Assembly (NCBI GenBank): GCA_900545015.1
Contig: UQXJ01000007.1
Span: 1 to 64,000 of the forward strand
DNA: 64,000 bases
DNA from: an uncultured Mollicutes bacterium
GTDB taxonomy: Bacteria; Bacillota_I; Bacilli_A; RFN20; CAG-826
Direction: 5' to 3'
The notes beneath the pieces are model-generated. The model was not told the DNA's origin and ran no database searches. It saw nothing but the letters and a program-made list of their open reading frames with translations. This document shows, piece by piece, positions 25,528 to 33,903 of the stretch. A program made the position numbers and the translations under genes. Each line of letters opens with the position of its first letter. Within the stretch, counting starts at the first letter, position 1.

Positions 25528-26998
25528 TATCTTTAAATGAAGCGTATTTATTCATTTCATTAGCAACTCTATTATCTGGTGTTGAGAATCTACCAAACGA
25601 TTTTAAGAAGAATAAAGAAGTACTTCCAGTACGACCGCTTCTGTTTTTAGCAATTAAAATTTCAACAACGTCTGCTTTGTTCTCGTTTTGAGGTTTTGGT
25701 TGTGGTTGAACTGGTGCTTGTTGCTCTGCATTTTCTCCATCTTTACCATATTTTTTATCTTTTTTACCACTTAAACTAATGCCTTGATCTTCATAATATG
25801 CAGGTCTATACATAAAAAGAACCTTATCAGCATCTTGTTCAATAGCACCACTACTTCTTAAGTCACTCATTTGAGGCTTTTTATCATCACGAGCTTCAAC
25901 TTGTCTATTTAATTGAGCAAGGCAAAGAATTGGACACTCTAAATCCATTGCACATTTTTTAAGTCTTCTTGAGAAATATGCAATTTTTGCTTGTTCGTTA
26001 TCTTTAAATACGTTTTTAGGATCATCAATTAAACCAATATAGTCAATAACAATTAATCCAAGATCGCCTTTTGAATCTTTTAATTTCTTAGATTTTAAAA
26101 CAATATCATCTATTGAAGAGCCACTACTATCATCAATGTAAATAGGAACGGTAGCGACTTCATTTTCAACTTCTTTAAGTTTCAATCTTTGCTCTTTAGT
26201 TAAAATGCTCTTTTGAATCGAGTCATAATTTATACTACTTTGATAGGCAAAGAGTCTTTTTACAATCATGTCATTAGACATTTCAAGAGAGAAAATTGCA
26301 ACAGGTCTATTCGTATTATTTGCAGCATTATAAGCAATGTTTAAAGCAAGAGCGGATTTACCAACAGAAGGTCTTGCAGCAAGGATAATAATTTCACCTT
26401 TGTTCATTCCGTTTGTCATAGCATCAAGGTTTTTAAATCCAGTAGGAATACCAGTAATTGTTCCTTCAACGCCATAACTCGATTGAATAATTTGTCCAAC
26501 TTTTCTAGCTGCTTCGCTTACAGAAACGAAACCACTAATTTTTCTTTGCTCACAAATTTTATTTATTCTTTGTTCACATTGACCAACAAAAGCATTAATA
26601 TCTTCAATTTCAGTATTCTCATATTCGTTTTCAATTTTGCCAATTTCCATTAATAAATTACGCAAAAGTGTCTTTTCTTGTAAGTTTTTAATATAAAAAT
26701 CAATATTGCTAAATGTAGTAACGCAATTTGCTAATTCAACTAAATAATTGACTCCACCAACAATTGTTATTTCTTTTGTGTTTTCTAGAAAACTAGTAAC
26801 AGTTGTAATATCAATTGCATTTCCAGCATCATAAAGCGCTCTCATTGCTTTAAAGATAATTTTGTTTTTTCCATTATCAGCAAAGAAATCATCTTCAGAT
26901 AAAGTTGCTAAAATGTCGGATGACTTTCTAGCATCCATCAAACAAATACCTAATAAAGTTTTTTCACTATAAGCATCTGCTGGGAGGTTCTTAACCAT
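25517..26998 (-). CDS. dnaB: Replicative DNA helicase DnaB
   Basis: Hexameric 5'-3' fork helicase (DnaC in B. subtilis naming). 493 residues: helical N-terminal domain (EKTLLGICLMD...), linker helix, and RecA-like ATPase domain with Walker A AARPSVGKSALALN, Walker B LIVIDYIGLID, QLNRQVEARDDKKPQMSDLRSSGAIEQDAD and an arginine finger in AKNRSGRTG. An extra ~30-residue loop rich in K, G, P and Q (KKDKKYGKDGENAEQQ...) lies between the MYRPAYY strand and VVEILIAKNR, where most DnaBs have a few residues. It lies between rplI and yycJ. Confidence 0.97.
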   Translation of the reverse strand: MVKNLPADAYSEKTLLGICLMDARKSSDILATLSEDDFFADNGKNKIIFKAMRALYDAGNAIDITTVTSFLENTKEITIVGGVNYLVELANCVTTFSNIDFYIKNLQEKTLLRNLLMEIGKIENEYENTEIEDINAFVGQCEQRINKICEQRKISGFVSVSEAARKVGQIIQSSYGVEGTITGIPTGFKNLDAMTNGMNKGEIIILAARPSVGKSALALNIAYNAANNTNRPVAIFSLEMSNDMIVKRLFAYQSSINYDSIQKSILTKEQRLKLKEVENEVATVPIYIDDSSGSSIDDIVLKSKKLKDSKGDLGLIVIDYIGLIDDPKNVFKDNEQAKIAYFSRRLKKCAMDLECPILCLAQLNRQVEARDDKKPQMSDLRSSGAIEQDADKVLFMYRPAYYEDQGISLSGKKDKKYGKDGENAEQQAPVQPQPKPQNENKADVVEILIAKNRSGRTGSTSLFFLKSFGRFSTPDNRVANEMNKYASFKDIDD

Positions 26999-27000
26999 TT

Positions 27001-27447
27001 TTATTCCTCAATTAAATGGACTCTAATTGTAGCGACTACACCTTTATAAAGTTCAATTTTAAGATTTGTAAAGCCAAAAGCATTAAGTGGATATTTATCA
27101 ATAAATTTTCTCTTATCGATAACAATTCCATATTTATCTTTTAATTCTTTTTCAACTTCTTTTGTAGAAATACTTCCTGCTGGAGTTTTATCTGCGTGAG
27201 CTTTTAATTTAAATTCAACTACAATCTTTTCAAGCTTTTCTTTATTAGCAAGAGCTTCAGCTTTTAACGCTTCTTGTTTTTTAGCTTCAGCCTCATTTTC
27301 TTTCTTTAATTGAGCTAAACTGTCTTCGGTTTTCTTGATAACTAATCCTTTAGGAATTAAAAAATTTGTAGCATAACCATCAGAAACTTTTTTGCTTTCG
27401 CCTTTTTTTCCGATGCCTTTAATATCTTTTAATAAAATAACTTCCAT
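27001..27447 (-). CDS. rplI: Large-subunit ribosomal protein bL9
   Basis: 148-residue bL9: N-terminal domain MEVILLKDIKGIGKKGESKKVSDGYATNFLIPKGLV, a long connecting helix rich in K, E and A, and the C-terminal rRNA-binding domain (KADKTPAGSISTKEVEKEL with H and D substitutions). The gdpP-rplI-dnaB order, with two-base gaps on each side, is standard in Bacilli. Confidence 0.97.
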   Translation of the reverse strand: MEVILLKDIKGIGKKGESKKVSDGYATNFLIPKGLVIKKTEDSLAQLKKENEAEAKKQEALKAEALANKEKLEKIVVEFKLKAHADKTPAGSISTKEVEKELKDKYGIVIDKRKFIDKYPLNAFGFTNLKIELYKGVVATIRVHLIEE

Positions 27448-27449
27448 AA

Positions 27450-29471
27450 TTATTCTCCTTTATCTTTATCAATTTTAGCTTGACTTAAATTATTCGCTAA
27501 AACATTTAAGAGTTGTTCTTCTGCGTTCTTAAGTGTTGTATCTTTTAATAATGCTGCAGCCATTGAGAAGTGGCCACCACCGCCAAGTTTTTCACAAAGT
27601 GTTTGAACATTAATTGTTCCATCACTTCTAGCACTAATTTTAATTTCGTTTTCTGAAACTTTACCAATAACAAATACAGCATAGATTCCTTTTAATTGAA
27701 TACAAGCGTTAGCAGCTTTAGCAAGTGTAGATTGCTCATATGGTTCAGGATCAGGTCCAATGCAATAAACTACTCCATAATACGGTGTCTTCATAGAAGC
27801 AACAATCTTGTTAATTAATAAATATTCTTCATATTCATCCTTTAATAAATCATCTGCTTTAGCATTATCTGCACCTTTTTCTTTTAAAATCATACTAGCC
27901 TCAAAAGTTCTTAGGCCAACTGTTTTAGATTTATAAAAACCAGTATCAAGGAAAATTCCACTTAACATAATAGTTGCAATTCTAGGTTCAACATTAATTG
28001 GTTCTTTTTCACTATTATATTTAACCATTTCAACAACAAGTTCACTTGCACTAGATGCACTTGCATCAATTTGAACAAGCACTGGTTTTTCAATAAAGTC
28101 TTCCGCTCTTCTATGGTGATCAATAACAACTACTTTTTCAGCTTTTTCTAATACTTCAGGACACATTGTCATTTTAGGTCTAGAAATATCGCAAACTACA
28201 ACAAGCGTTTGAGGTTTAACTTTATCAACTGCATCTCTTTTATTTATAAAATATTTATCAAATTCATCTTTTGTAAACATTGTAGTTATGGCGCCACGTG
28301 TTTTTCTTTCAGTAAATTTTGAATCATAAACAACATGAGCATTTTTTCCACAATAATTACAAATTTCAAGAACGCCAAGTGAACTCCCTAACGCATCCAT
28401 GTCCATATTTGTATGTCCCATAATGATTACGTTTGAACTCTTTCTAATTAATGTCATTAAAGCATTCGAGAATTCTCTAACTTTAACTTTATTAGTGCTT
28501 TCGATTGCGTTACTCTTACCGCCAAAGTATTCAAGTTCACTACCATATTTTGAAACAACAGCTTGGTCTCCACCTCTACTCATAGCAATTTCGATTGCGT
28601 TACTTGCCATTTCATTTAATTTAGTAACATCAGGGAAATCATGAGCAAATCCAATTGATAAAGTAGGTTTAATTTCATCGTGAAATTCAATTTTCTTAAC
28701 ACTATCGAGAATTGAAAATTTGTCTTGTTCCATCTTAAACAATGATGTGTAATTACAAACAGCAAAATAAGAGTCACTTCTTATAGCTCGCAAAAGAATA
28801 TTATAATCTCTAGCATATTCAGTAATTATTGATCTAACTTTAACGATTAAATCAGTATTTTCTTCATTAATTGCTGTAATATCGTTATAGTTATCGATAT
28901 TAATAATACCAATACAAGTTGCTTGTTCTACACGTGTCTTATATAAAGTTTCATAATCCGATACATCTTTAAAAATGAATAAGCCAGCAGATCTCAAGAA
29001 TTTTACACTATAATCAACTCCAGAAATGTTAACATTCATAACATTTCCCTTTTCTTTATCAATGAAATCTTTTAATTTAGGACACCATTCATAAATACTG
29101 TCGTTAATTAAATTAAGAGAACGTTGAATAAATAGATCACTTTCCCAAAGAATAGTTCCATCTTCGTCAGTGACTAAAAATCCTAATTTACCAAAAAGAT
29201 AAGCTTCTTGAATATCACTGCCTATAATGTCGCTTGTTCTAATATCGGTTTCTTTTCTAATTCTTATAACAGCAAATAAAATTCGCCATATATAAAAACA
29301 ATCAAGGATTCCTATGATAGAGCAAAAATAAGCAATGTGTTCTGGAAGGACTACTTTGTCCATATCCCAAGTGTTAAATAAATAAAGTGTTAAAAAAGTT
29401 CCAATCAATATTAATTGAATTAATGTAACAATAAGAACTTCTATTTTTAAGTGGTTAATTTTCTTCTGCAT
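27450..29471 (-). CDS. gdpP: Cyclic-di-AMP phosphodiesterase GdpP (YybT)
   Basis: Membrane-bound enzyme that hydrolyses c-di-AMP. 673 residues: two transmembrane helices (about 10-30 and 40-60), a degenerate PAS-like region (about 85-155), a degenerate GGDEF domain in which the signature reads SRGGDQ (about 180-310), then the catalytic DHH/DHHA1 domains: GHTNMDMDALGSS, VVVIDHHRRAEDF, and GGGGHFSMAAA near the C-terminus. The ATG directly follows an A+T-rich -10-like TATAAT with no Shine-Dalgarno, so the mRNA may be leaderless. First gene of the rplI-dnaB operon. Confidence 0.95.
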   Translation of the reverse strand: MQKKINHLKIEVLIVTLIQLILIGTFLTLYLFNTWDMDKVVLPEHIAYFCSIIGILDCFYIWRILFAVIRIRKETDIRTSDIIGSDIQEAYLFGKLGFLVTDEDGTILWESDLFIQRSLNLINDSIYEWCPKLKDFIDKEKGNVMNVNISGVDYSVKFLRSAGLFIFKDVSDYETLYKTRVEQATCIGIINIDNYNDITAINEENTDLIVKVRSIITEYARDYNILLRAIRSDSYFAVCNYTSLFKMEQDKFSILDSVKKIEFHDEIKPTLSIGFAHDFPDVTKLNEMASNAIEIAMSRGGDQAVVSKYGSELEYFGGKSNAIESTNKVKVREFSNALMTLIRKSSNVIIMGHTNMDMDALGSSLGVLEICNYCGKNAHVVYDSKFTERKTRGAITTMFTKDEFDKYFINKRDAVDKVKPQTLVVVCDISRPKMTMCPEVLEKAEKVVVIDHHRRAEDFIEKPVLVQIDASASSASELVVEMVKYNSEKEPINVEPRIATIMLSGIFLDTGFYKSKTVGLRTFEASMILKEKGADNAKADDLLKDEYEEYLLINKIVASMKTPYYGVVYCIGPDPEPYEQSTLAKAANACIQLKGIYAVFVIGKVSENEIKISARSDGTINVQTLCEKLGGGGHFSMAAALLKDTTLKNAEEQLLNVLANNLSQAKIDKDKGE

Positions 29472-29483
29472 AAATTAATATAT

Positions 29484-29512
29484 ATTATATATTATTTATG
29501 AAGATTTATGAA
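29484..29512 (-). promoter_or_regulatory. Probable gdpP promoter, leaderless
   Basis: Minus strand: TTCATA (29512-29507), 17-base spacer, TATAAT (29489-29484). The -10 ends 12 bases before the ATG at 29471, predicting a leader of about six bases and no ribosome site. Confidence 0.45.
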
Positions 29513-29559
29513 ATAAACGATTAATGTTTTTCTAGAGTAAGAGATTAACTCACAACGAA

Positions 29560-31140
29560 TTGTCTATAGAAAAAGGTTTACTTGATATTATAATTAAACA
29601 TATGAAGATAAAGCCCAACATTTTCATAGAATTTTTAGCTTATTTAAAAATAAAGTCATTGCAAACAAAGAGTGATGAAGAGTTTTATGATATCGCATTT
29701 ACTTACGAAATAATGAATGCAGGTGCAGAATTATCTTTTTATAACGCTTTAACTGATAAAGATTTATCAAAAAATCATCAAATTTTACTATATAGAAAAA
29801 TACTTGAAGCCATGGTTTTACGTATGCTCCCTCAATTATTTGAATTTTCAAAAGAAAATTTTAGACTCTTTAAGTGGCATGTTAATCACATTGACGTTGG
29901 GGCTAAAGAATGCGAAAAATATAGGAAATTATTAAAATTAAGCAAATCTTGTGACATCAAAAAGGCAATAAAGCAAAATCCATTTCTTTTTTTACATGGC
30001 ATTCCAGAACTAACTTATTACACAAACGAAGAAAATCCTTACGCTACAGTTATTGCTGATGTATCAACATTTTTAAAAGATAAATCTAATAATCCTAAAT
30101 ATAAAGAATTAGCTGAAATCATTGATTCTTTTCATTCTTTGTCAGGCTTATTAATTCATCAAAGTTCAACACTATTATTAGACCGCATTATTAATTCAGA
30201 TAAAAGTAATTCAATAGTTGCAAGAACCGATAAATTTATCGAGAAATCATTTAAAAAAGAGATAGAAAAAACAGGCGCTACTCTTTATAACTTTCATGGA
30301 TTTTTAGAAAAAGAATATTTTTCCTATAAAAATGACCATGAGGAAATTCCTTATATAGAAAAAATTATTAGTGATAAAAATTTAAATTTAGTTCCTAATA
30401 TCGATCCATCCTACAAAAATTTTAGTAAAGCATTTCATGAATTAGCAAACATTATTACGCCATCGAATTATCATTTTTTACTATCGCTTACTGACGTTAT
30501 TGATAATATAGTTATTTGTTTAGCATATTTAAAATCACCAATAAAATATCCGTTTTTGTTATCATCTTTAAAACAAAATGCCAAAAAATTTGCCGTTTTT
30601 GCAGAGTTATTCAATCATTCTAGTGTTGAATCCGTTTCTTTTTATAAAAAATTTCTTTATGCAAGTTTTGTTGCGGCTGCCTATATACAAGGTGAAATTA
30701 ATTACGAAGTTTGTTTAGAATATAGCAAATTCAAAGAATTCTATAACGAAGAAAAAATGTCTATTCATTATAATGATTATGTTAAAAAAATACTAAGCAA
30801 TCCTTTTTATATATTAACAAAAAAGAACTTATCTTATTCAGCTTCTGTTGATGATTTTTTTAAGAATTTAAATATCGAAAATTCCGACAAATATTTTAGA
30901 GCTTATTTAACTAGCGTTAAATTATCACATATCACAGGAAACGCTATAGCAATGGATTATGAAAAATTTAATAAAAAAGCGATGATTGCTCTTAACGTTT
31001 ATACTGATTTTATTAACAAATATATAATTCTTTTAGATCACACTGAATTTGGAAAGAATTTATTCTATACAAAAAAGGCATCAGATGCCTTACATAAAGT
31101 TTCAGTTTCTTTTCAAGAATTATTACAAAAGTTGTACTAA
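29560..31140 (+). CDS. Unrecognised 526-aa soluble helical protein
   Basis: No family recognised. The sequence is almost entirely predicted helix, with no signal peptide, no transmembrane segment and no catalytic signature. Two regions are loosely similar (IKQNPFLFLHGIPELTYY near residue 145 and ILSNPFYILTKKNLSYS near residue 415), which could reflect an internal duplication. The first in-frame start is a TTG at 29560 with a poor ribosome site; ATG 29602 is an alternative. It lies alone between the divergent gdpP operon and a terminator shared with rpsR, a place where conserved clusters meet lineage-specific genes. Codon use resembles its neighbours. Confidence 0.7.
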   Translation: MSIEKGLLDIIIKHMKIKPNIFIEFLAYLKIKSLQTKSDEEFYDIAFTYEIMNAGAELSFYNALTDKDLSKNHQILLYRKILEAMVLRMLPQLFEFSKENFRLFKWHVNHIDVGAKECEKYRKLLKLSKSCDIKKAIKQNPFLFLHGIPELTYYTNEENPYATVIADVSTFLKDKSNNPKYKELAEIIDSFHSLSGLLIHQSSTLLLDRIINSDKSNSIVARTDKFIEKSFKKEIEKTGATLYNFHGFLEKEYFSYKNDHEEIPYIEKIISDKNLNLVPNIDPSYKNFSKAFHELANIITPSNYHFLLSLTDVIDNIVICLAYLKSPIKYPFLLSSLKQNAKKFAVFAELFNHSSVESVSFYKKFLYASFVAAAYIQGEINYEVCLEYSKFKEFYNEEKMSIHYNDYVKKILSNPFYILTKKNLSYSASVDDFFKNLNIENSDKYFRAYLTSVKLSHITGNAIAMDYEKFNKKAMIALNVYTDFINKYIILLDHTEFGKNLFYTKKASDALHKVSVSFQELLQKLY

Positions 31141-31168
31141 AAAAGAGGCGTTGTTGCCTCATTTTTAG
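31139..31168. terminator. Bidirectional intrinsic terminator
   Basis: GAGGC (31145-31149) and GCCTC (31156-31160) around GTTGTT, flanked by A and T runs, just after the 526-aa gene and just after rpsR on the other strand. Confidence 0.8.
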
Positions 31169-31176
31169 TAGTCAAA

Positions 31177-31404
31177 TTAATCTTGAATGTATGGAAGAAG
31201 TGCCATATAACGAGCATTTTTAATAGCTCTTGCTAATTCTCTTTGATATTTAGCGCTTGTTCCTGTCATTCTACGTGCGCTGATCTTACCGCTTGGAGCA
31301 ATAAACTTCTTGAGTAAATCAACATCTTTATAATCAATATATTTGATTTTGTTTTTTGTAAAATAACAAACCTTCTTCTTTGGTTTCTTTTTTAAGTATG
31401 CCAT
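31177..31404 (-). CDS. rpsR: Small-subunit ribosomal protein bS18
   Basis: 75 residues with the S18 core: [30 protein letters not shown], then [35 protein letters not shown]. Binds 16S rRNA next to S6. Third gene of rpsF-ssb-rpsR. Confidence 0.97.
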   Translation of the reverse strand: MAYLKKKPKKKVCYFTKNKIKYIDYKDVDLLKKFIAPSGKISARRMTGTSAKYQRELARAIKNARYMALLPYIQD

Positions 31405-31422
31405 AATCTAAATCCTTTCTAC

Positions 31423-31872
31423 CTAGAATGGCAAGTCATCATCTGCTAAATCTCCATCACCACTTGATAAAACATCATTGATGTTTGAAGGTTCATCAGC
31501 AACATAACCTGCATCCACTGGTTTTGATTGAACTGATGAGTTAGTATTTGAACTCTTACTACCTAACAAAGTTACTTGATCAACAATTACTTCAATTACA
31601 CTTGCGTTAGTGCCATCTTTTCTTTGATATCTTCTTTCTTGTAAAGAGCCATCAATTCCAAGTTGACTTCCTTTTCTGCAATATTGATTAATAATTTCAG
31701 CACTGTTTCTCCAAGCTGTGCAGTTTATAAAACTACTAGTTTTGCTTCCATCAGCTGCTTTGTTTTTGTTATCAAAAGCTAATGTAAAGCTTAATACGGA
31801 TACACCATTAGGTGTTGTTCTTAATTCTGGATCCTTTGTAAGTCTTCCAACTAATACTACTCTGTTAATCAT
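31423..31872 (-). CDS. ssb: Single-stranded DNA-binding protein
   Basis: 149 residues: OB fold (MINRVVLVGRLTKDPELRTTPNGVSVLSFTLAF...INCTAWRNSAEIINQYCRKGSQLGIDGSLQERRYQRKDG), a serine/asparagine-rich linker from about residue 107, and the acidic tip ending DDDLPF that docks repair and replication partners. It lies between rpsF and rpsR, as in most Bacillota. Confidence 0.97.
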   Translation of the reverse strand: MINRVVLVGRLTKDPELRTTPNGVSVLSFTLAFDNKNKAADGSKTSSFINCTAWRNSAEIINQYCRKGSQLGIDGSLQERRYQRKDGTNASVIEVIVDQVTLLGSKSSNTNSSVQSKPVDAGYVADEPSNINDVLSSGDGDLADDDLPF

Positions 31873-31889
31873 TTAACGTCCTCCTTGCC

Positions 31890-32177
31890 TTATTCGTGAT
31901 CGACTGTAATTAAGTTTCTTAAAACATTGTTGTCGAATTTTGTAAGACGAGTAAATTCATTAAGAGCAACATTTTCAGCTTCAATCTTAATAACGACGTA
32001 ATATCCTTTGTTTTCTTTTTTGATAGGATATGCAAGGTCTCTTAATCCCCATTCATTAACGTTAACAATTTTTGCTCCGTTTGATGTAAGGATTCCGTGA
32101 AGCTTTTCAACTTCAGCTTTTCTTGCAGCGTCATCAAGGCTGGATTTAAGAATGTACATGATTTCGTACTTTTTCAT
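31890..32177 (-). CDS. rpsF: Small-subunit ribosomal protein bS6
   Basis: 95 residues from ATG 32177, which has GGGAGG nine bases upstream; the longer frame from 32201 would place that ribosome site inside the coding region. MKKYEIMYILKSSLDDAARK, the WGLRDLAYPIKKENKGYYVVIKIEA core and FDNNVLRNLITVD are typical. First gene of the rpsF-ssb-rpsR operon, with a structured leader. Confidence 0.97.
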   Translation of the reverse strand: MKKYEIMYILKSSLDDAARKAEVEKLHGILTSNGAKIVNVNEWGLRDLAYPIKKENKGYYVVIKIEAENVALNEFTRLTKFDNNVLRNLITVDHE

Positions 32178-32204
32178 AACTCTATACCTCCCTTTGGACA
32201 TCTG

Positions 32205-32254
32205 GCTCTAATATTTTTCTTTAGAGCAGAGAAGAATGCACACAAAATATGTGC
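32205..32254 (-). promoter_or_regulatory. Structured 5' leader of rpsF (possible S6:S18 autoregulatory leader)
   Basis: The predicted transcript begins near 32254 and carries two hairpins: GCACA/TGTGC (32238-32254) and GCTCTAA/TTAGAGC (32205-32227), the second ending about ten bases before the Shine-Dalgarno. Many bacteria regulate this operon by S6-S18 binding to a leader hairpin, but I do not see the conserved CCG loop clearly, so the assignment is tentative. Confidence 0.3.
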
Positions 32255-32260
32255 TTATCA

Positions 32261-32289
32261 ATTTTATTAAAAAAAATACGTCATGTAAA
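32261..32289 (-). promoter_or_regulatory. rpsF promoter
   Basis: Minus strand: TTTACA (32289-32284), 17-base spacer, TAAAAT (32266-32261). It overlaps the 3' arm of the lysS terminator. Confidence 0.6.
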
Positions 32290-32340
32290 GTGAAAAGTGT
32301 CTTATTTTTACCCTCTCACTAATACGACGTATTTTATTTT
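32272..32340 (-). terminator. Long-loop terminator after lysS
   Basis: AAAATACGTC and GACGTATTTT form a perfect 10-bp outer stem (32326-32335 with 32273-32282), with an inner AGTGA/TCACT pair, followed by a T8 run on the minus strand. It lies directly downstream of lysS and upstream of rpsF. Confidence 0.6.
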
Positions 32341-32367
32341 AATTTTTTTAAATTTTAAAAGCGTTTA

Positions 32368-33852
32368 TTATTTTTCATCTCTCATACAAGGGAATAAAAT
32401 AACTTCTCTAATTGATGGTTGATTAAGCATTAACATGCAAAGTCTATCAAAACCAATTCCAATACCACCACATGGAGGCATACCATATTCTAATGCTTCA
32501 AGGAAATCCTTATCCATTTCATTTGCTTCATCGTCGCCAAGTTCTTTAGCTTTTAATTGAGCAATGAATCTTTCCTTTTGATCGATTGGATCATTTAATT
32601 CACTATAAGCGTTAGCATATTCTGTTCCATTAACATAGAATTCAAATCTTTCTGTAAAACGTTGGTCTTCACTCTTTTTAGTTAATGGAGAAATTTCAAT
32701 TGGATGTCCGTGAACGAAAGTTGGTTGTACTAAATCTTCTTCACAGAATTCTTCGAATAATGCATTAAGAATGTATCCATTTGAAGTCCAGTGTGGTTCA
32801 ATTTTAATACCTTTTGATTTTGCAAAGTTGACAGCATCTTCAAAACTAAGGTCGCTTTCAAAATCTAATCCTGTTTTTTCTTTAACAAGTTCAGCCATTG
32901 AAACCCATCTAAATTCAGGTCCAAAATCAATTTCCTTTCCTTGATAATTAATTTTTGTTGTGCCTAAAACTTTATTACAGATTTCTCTAATAACACCTTC
33001 GCAAAGTTGTCTCATGCTTTCAAGGTCTCCGAAAGCTTCATATAATTCAACTGTTGTGAATTCAGGATTATGTTTTGTATCCATACCTTCATTTCTGAAA
33101 AGTCTTCCAAATTCATAAACTTTTTCAAGACCACCGACAATTAATCTCTTAAGTTGTAACTCAGTTGCAATTCTTAAGTAGAAATCTTTATCAAGTGTAT
33201 TGTGGTGAGTAATAAATGGTCTAGCGTTAGCACCACCTAAAATAGGTTGCAAAACACTAGTTTCAACTTCAACGAATCCTCTTTCATCGAAGTAATGTTG
33301 CATTGTTCTTAAAATTTTAGGTCTTAATAATGCAACTTTCTTTGCTTCTTCATTCATTATAAGGTCAACATATCTATGTCTGCATCTTTCTTCAACATCT
33401 GTTAAACCATGGAATTTTTCAGGTAATGGTCTAAGTGATTTTGTTAAGAAAGTAAATTTTTCAGCTTTAATTGTAATTTCGCCTGTTCTTGTAAGCATTA
33501 ATTTTCCATAAACGCCAACTATATCGCCAATATCACAAATTTTAAAAACATTATATGTTTCTTCTCCAACTGTATCGATAGAAATATATGATTGAATCTT
33601 TCCAAATTTATCTTGAATAGACATAAAAGATGCTTTTCCCATCTTTCTTAAGAACATAATTCTGCCAGCAATATTTACATAAATAGGATGTGCTTCTAAT
33701 TCTTCATTTGTTTTTCCTTGAGCTTTTTCTCTGCAAGTTGCAGTTGTATCAGTTCTTTCGTATTTTTGTCCCCAAGGATTAATTCCTAATGCTTTAATTT
33801 TTTCAAGTTTATCACGTCTAGCTTGTTCTTGATCGGTTAATTTTTCTTCCAT
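32368..33852 (-). CDS. lysS: Lysyl-tRNA synthetase, class II
   Basis: 494 residues: N-terminal OB anticodon-binding domain (VNIAGRIMFLRKMGKASFMSIQD), then the class II catalytic core with motif 1 around RCRHRYVDLI, motif 2 (VYEFGRLFRNEGMDTKHNPEFTTVELYEAF) and motif 3 (GGIGIGFDRLCML). HPIEISPLTKK and NGTEYANAYSELNDP are lysine-enzyme signatures. Last gene of the ftsH-dusB-lysS run, ending at a long hairpin. Confidence 0.97.
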   Translation of the reverse strand: MEEKLTDQEQARRDKLEKIKALGINPWGQKYERTDTTATCREKAQGKTNEELEAHPIYVNIAGRIMFLRKMGKASFMSIQDKFGKIQSYISIDTVGEETYNVFKICDIGDIVGVYGKLMLTRTGEITIKAEKFTFLTKSLRPLPEKFHGLTDVEERCRHRYVDLIMNEEAKKVALLRPKILRTMQHYFDERGFVEVETSVLQPILGGANARPFITHHNTLDKDFYLRIATELQLKRLIVGGLEKVYEFGRLFRNEGMDTKHNPEFTTVELYEAFGDLESMRQLCEGVIREICNKVLGTTKINYQGKEIDFGPEFRWVSMAELVKEKTGLDFESDLSFEDAVNFAKSKGIKIEPHWTSNGYILNALFEEFCEEDLVQPTFVHGHPIEISPLTKKSEDQRFTERFEFYVNGTEYANAYSELNDPIDQKERFIAQLKAKELGDDEANEMDKDFLEALEYGMPPCGGIGIGFDRLCMLMLNQPSIREVILFPCMRDEK

Positions 33853-33903
33853 GTTATCTCCTCCAAAGCCTTAATATTATATAAAATATAAGGTTAATTT
33901 TCA

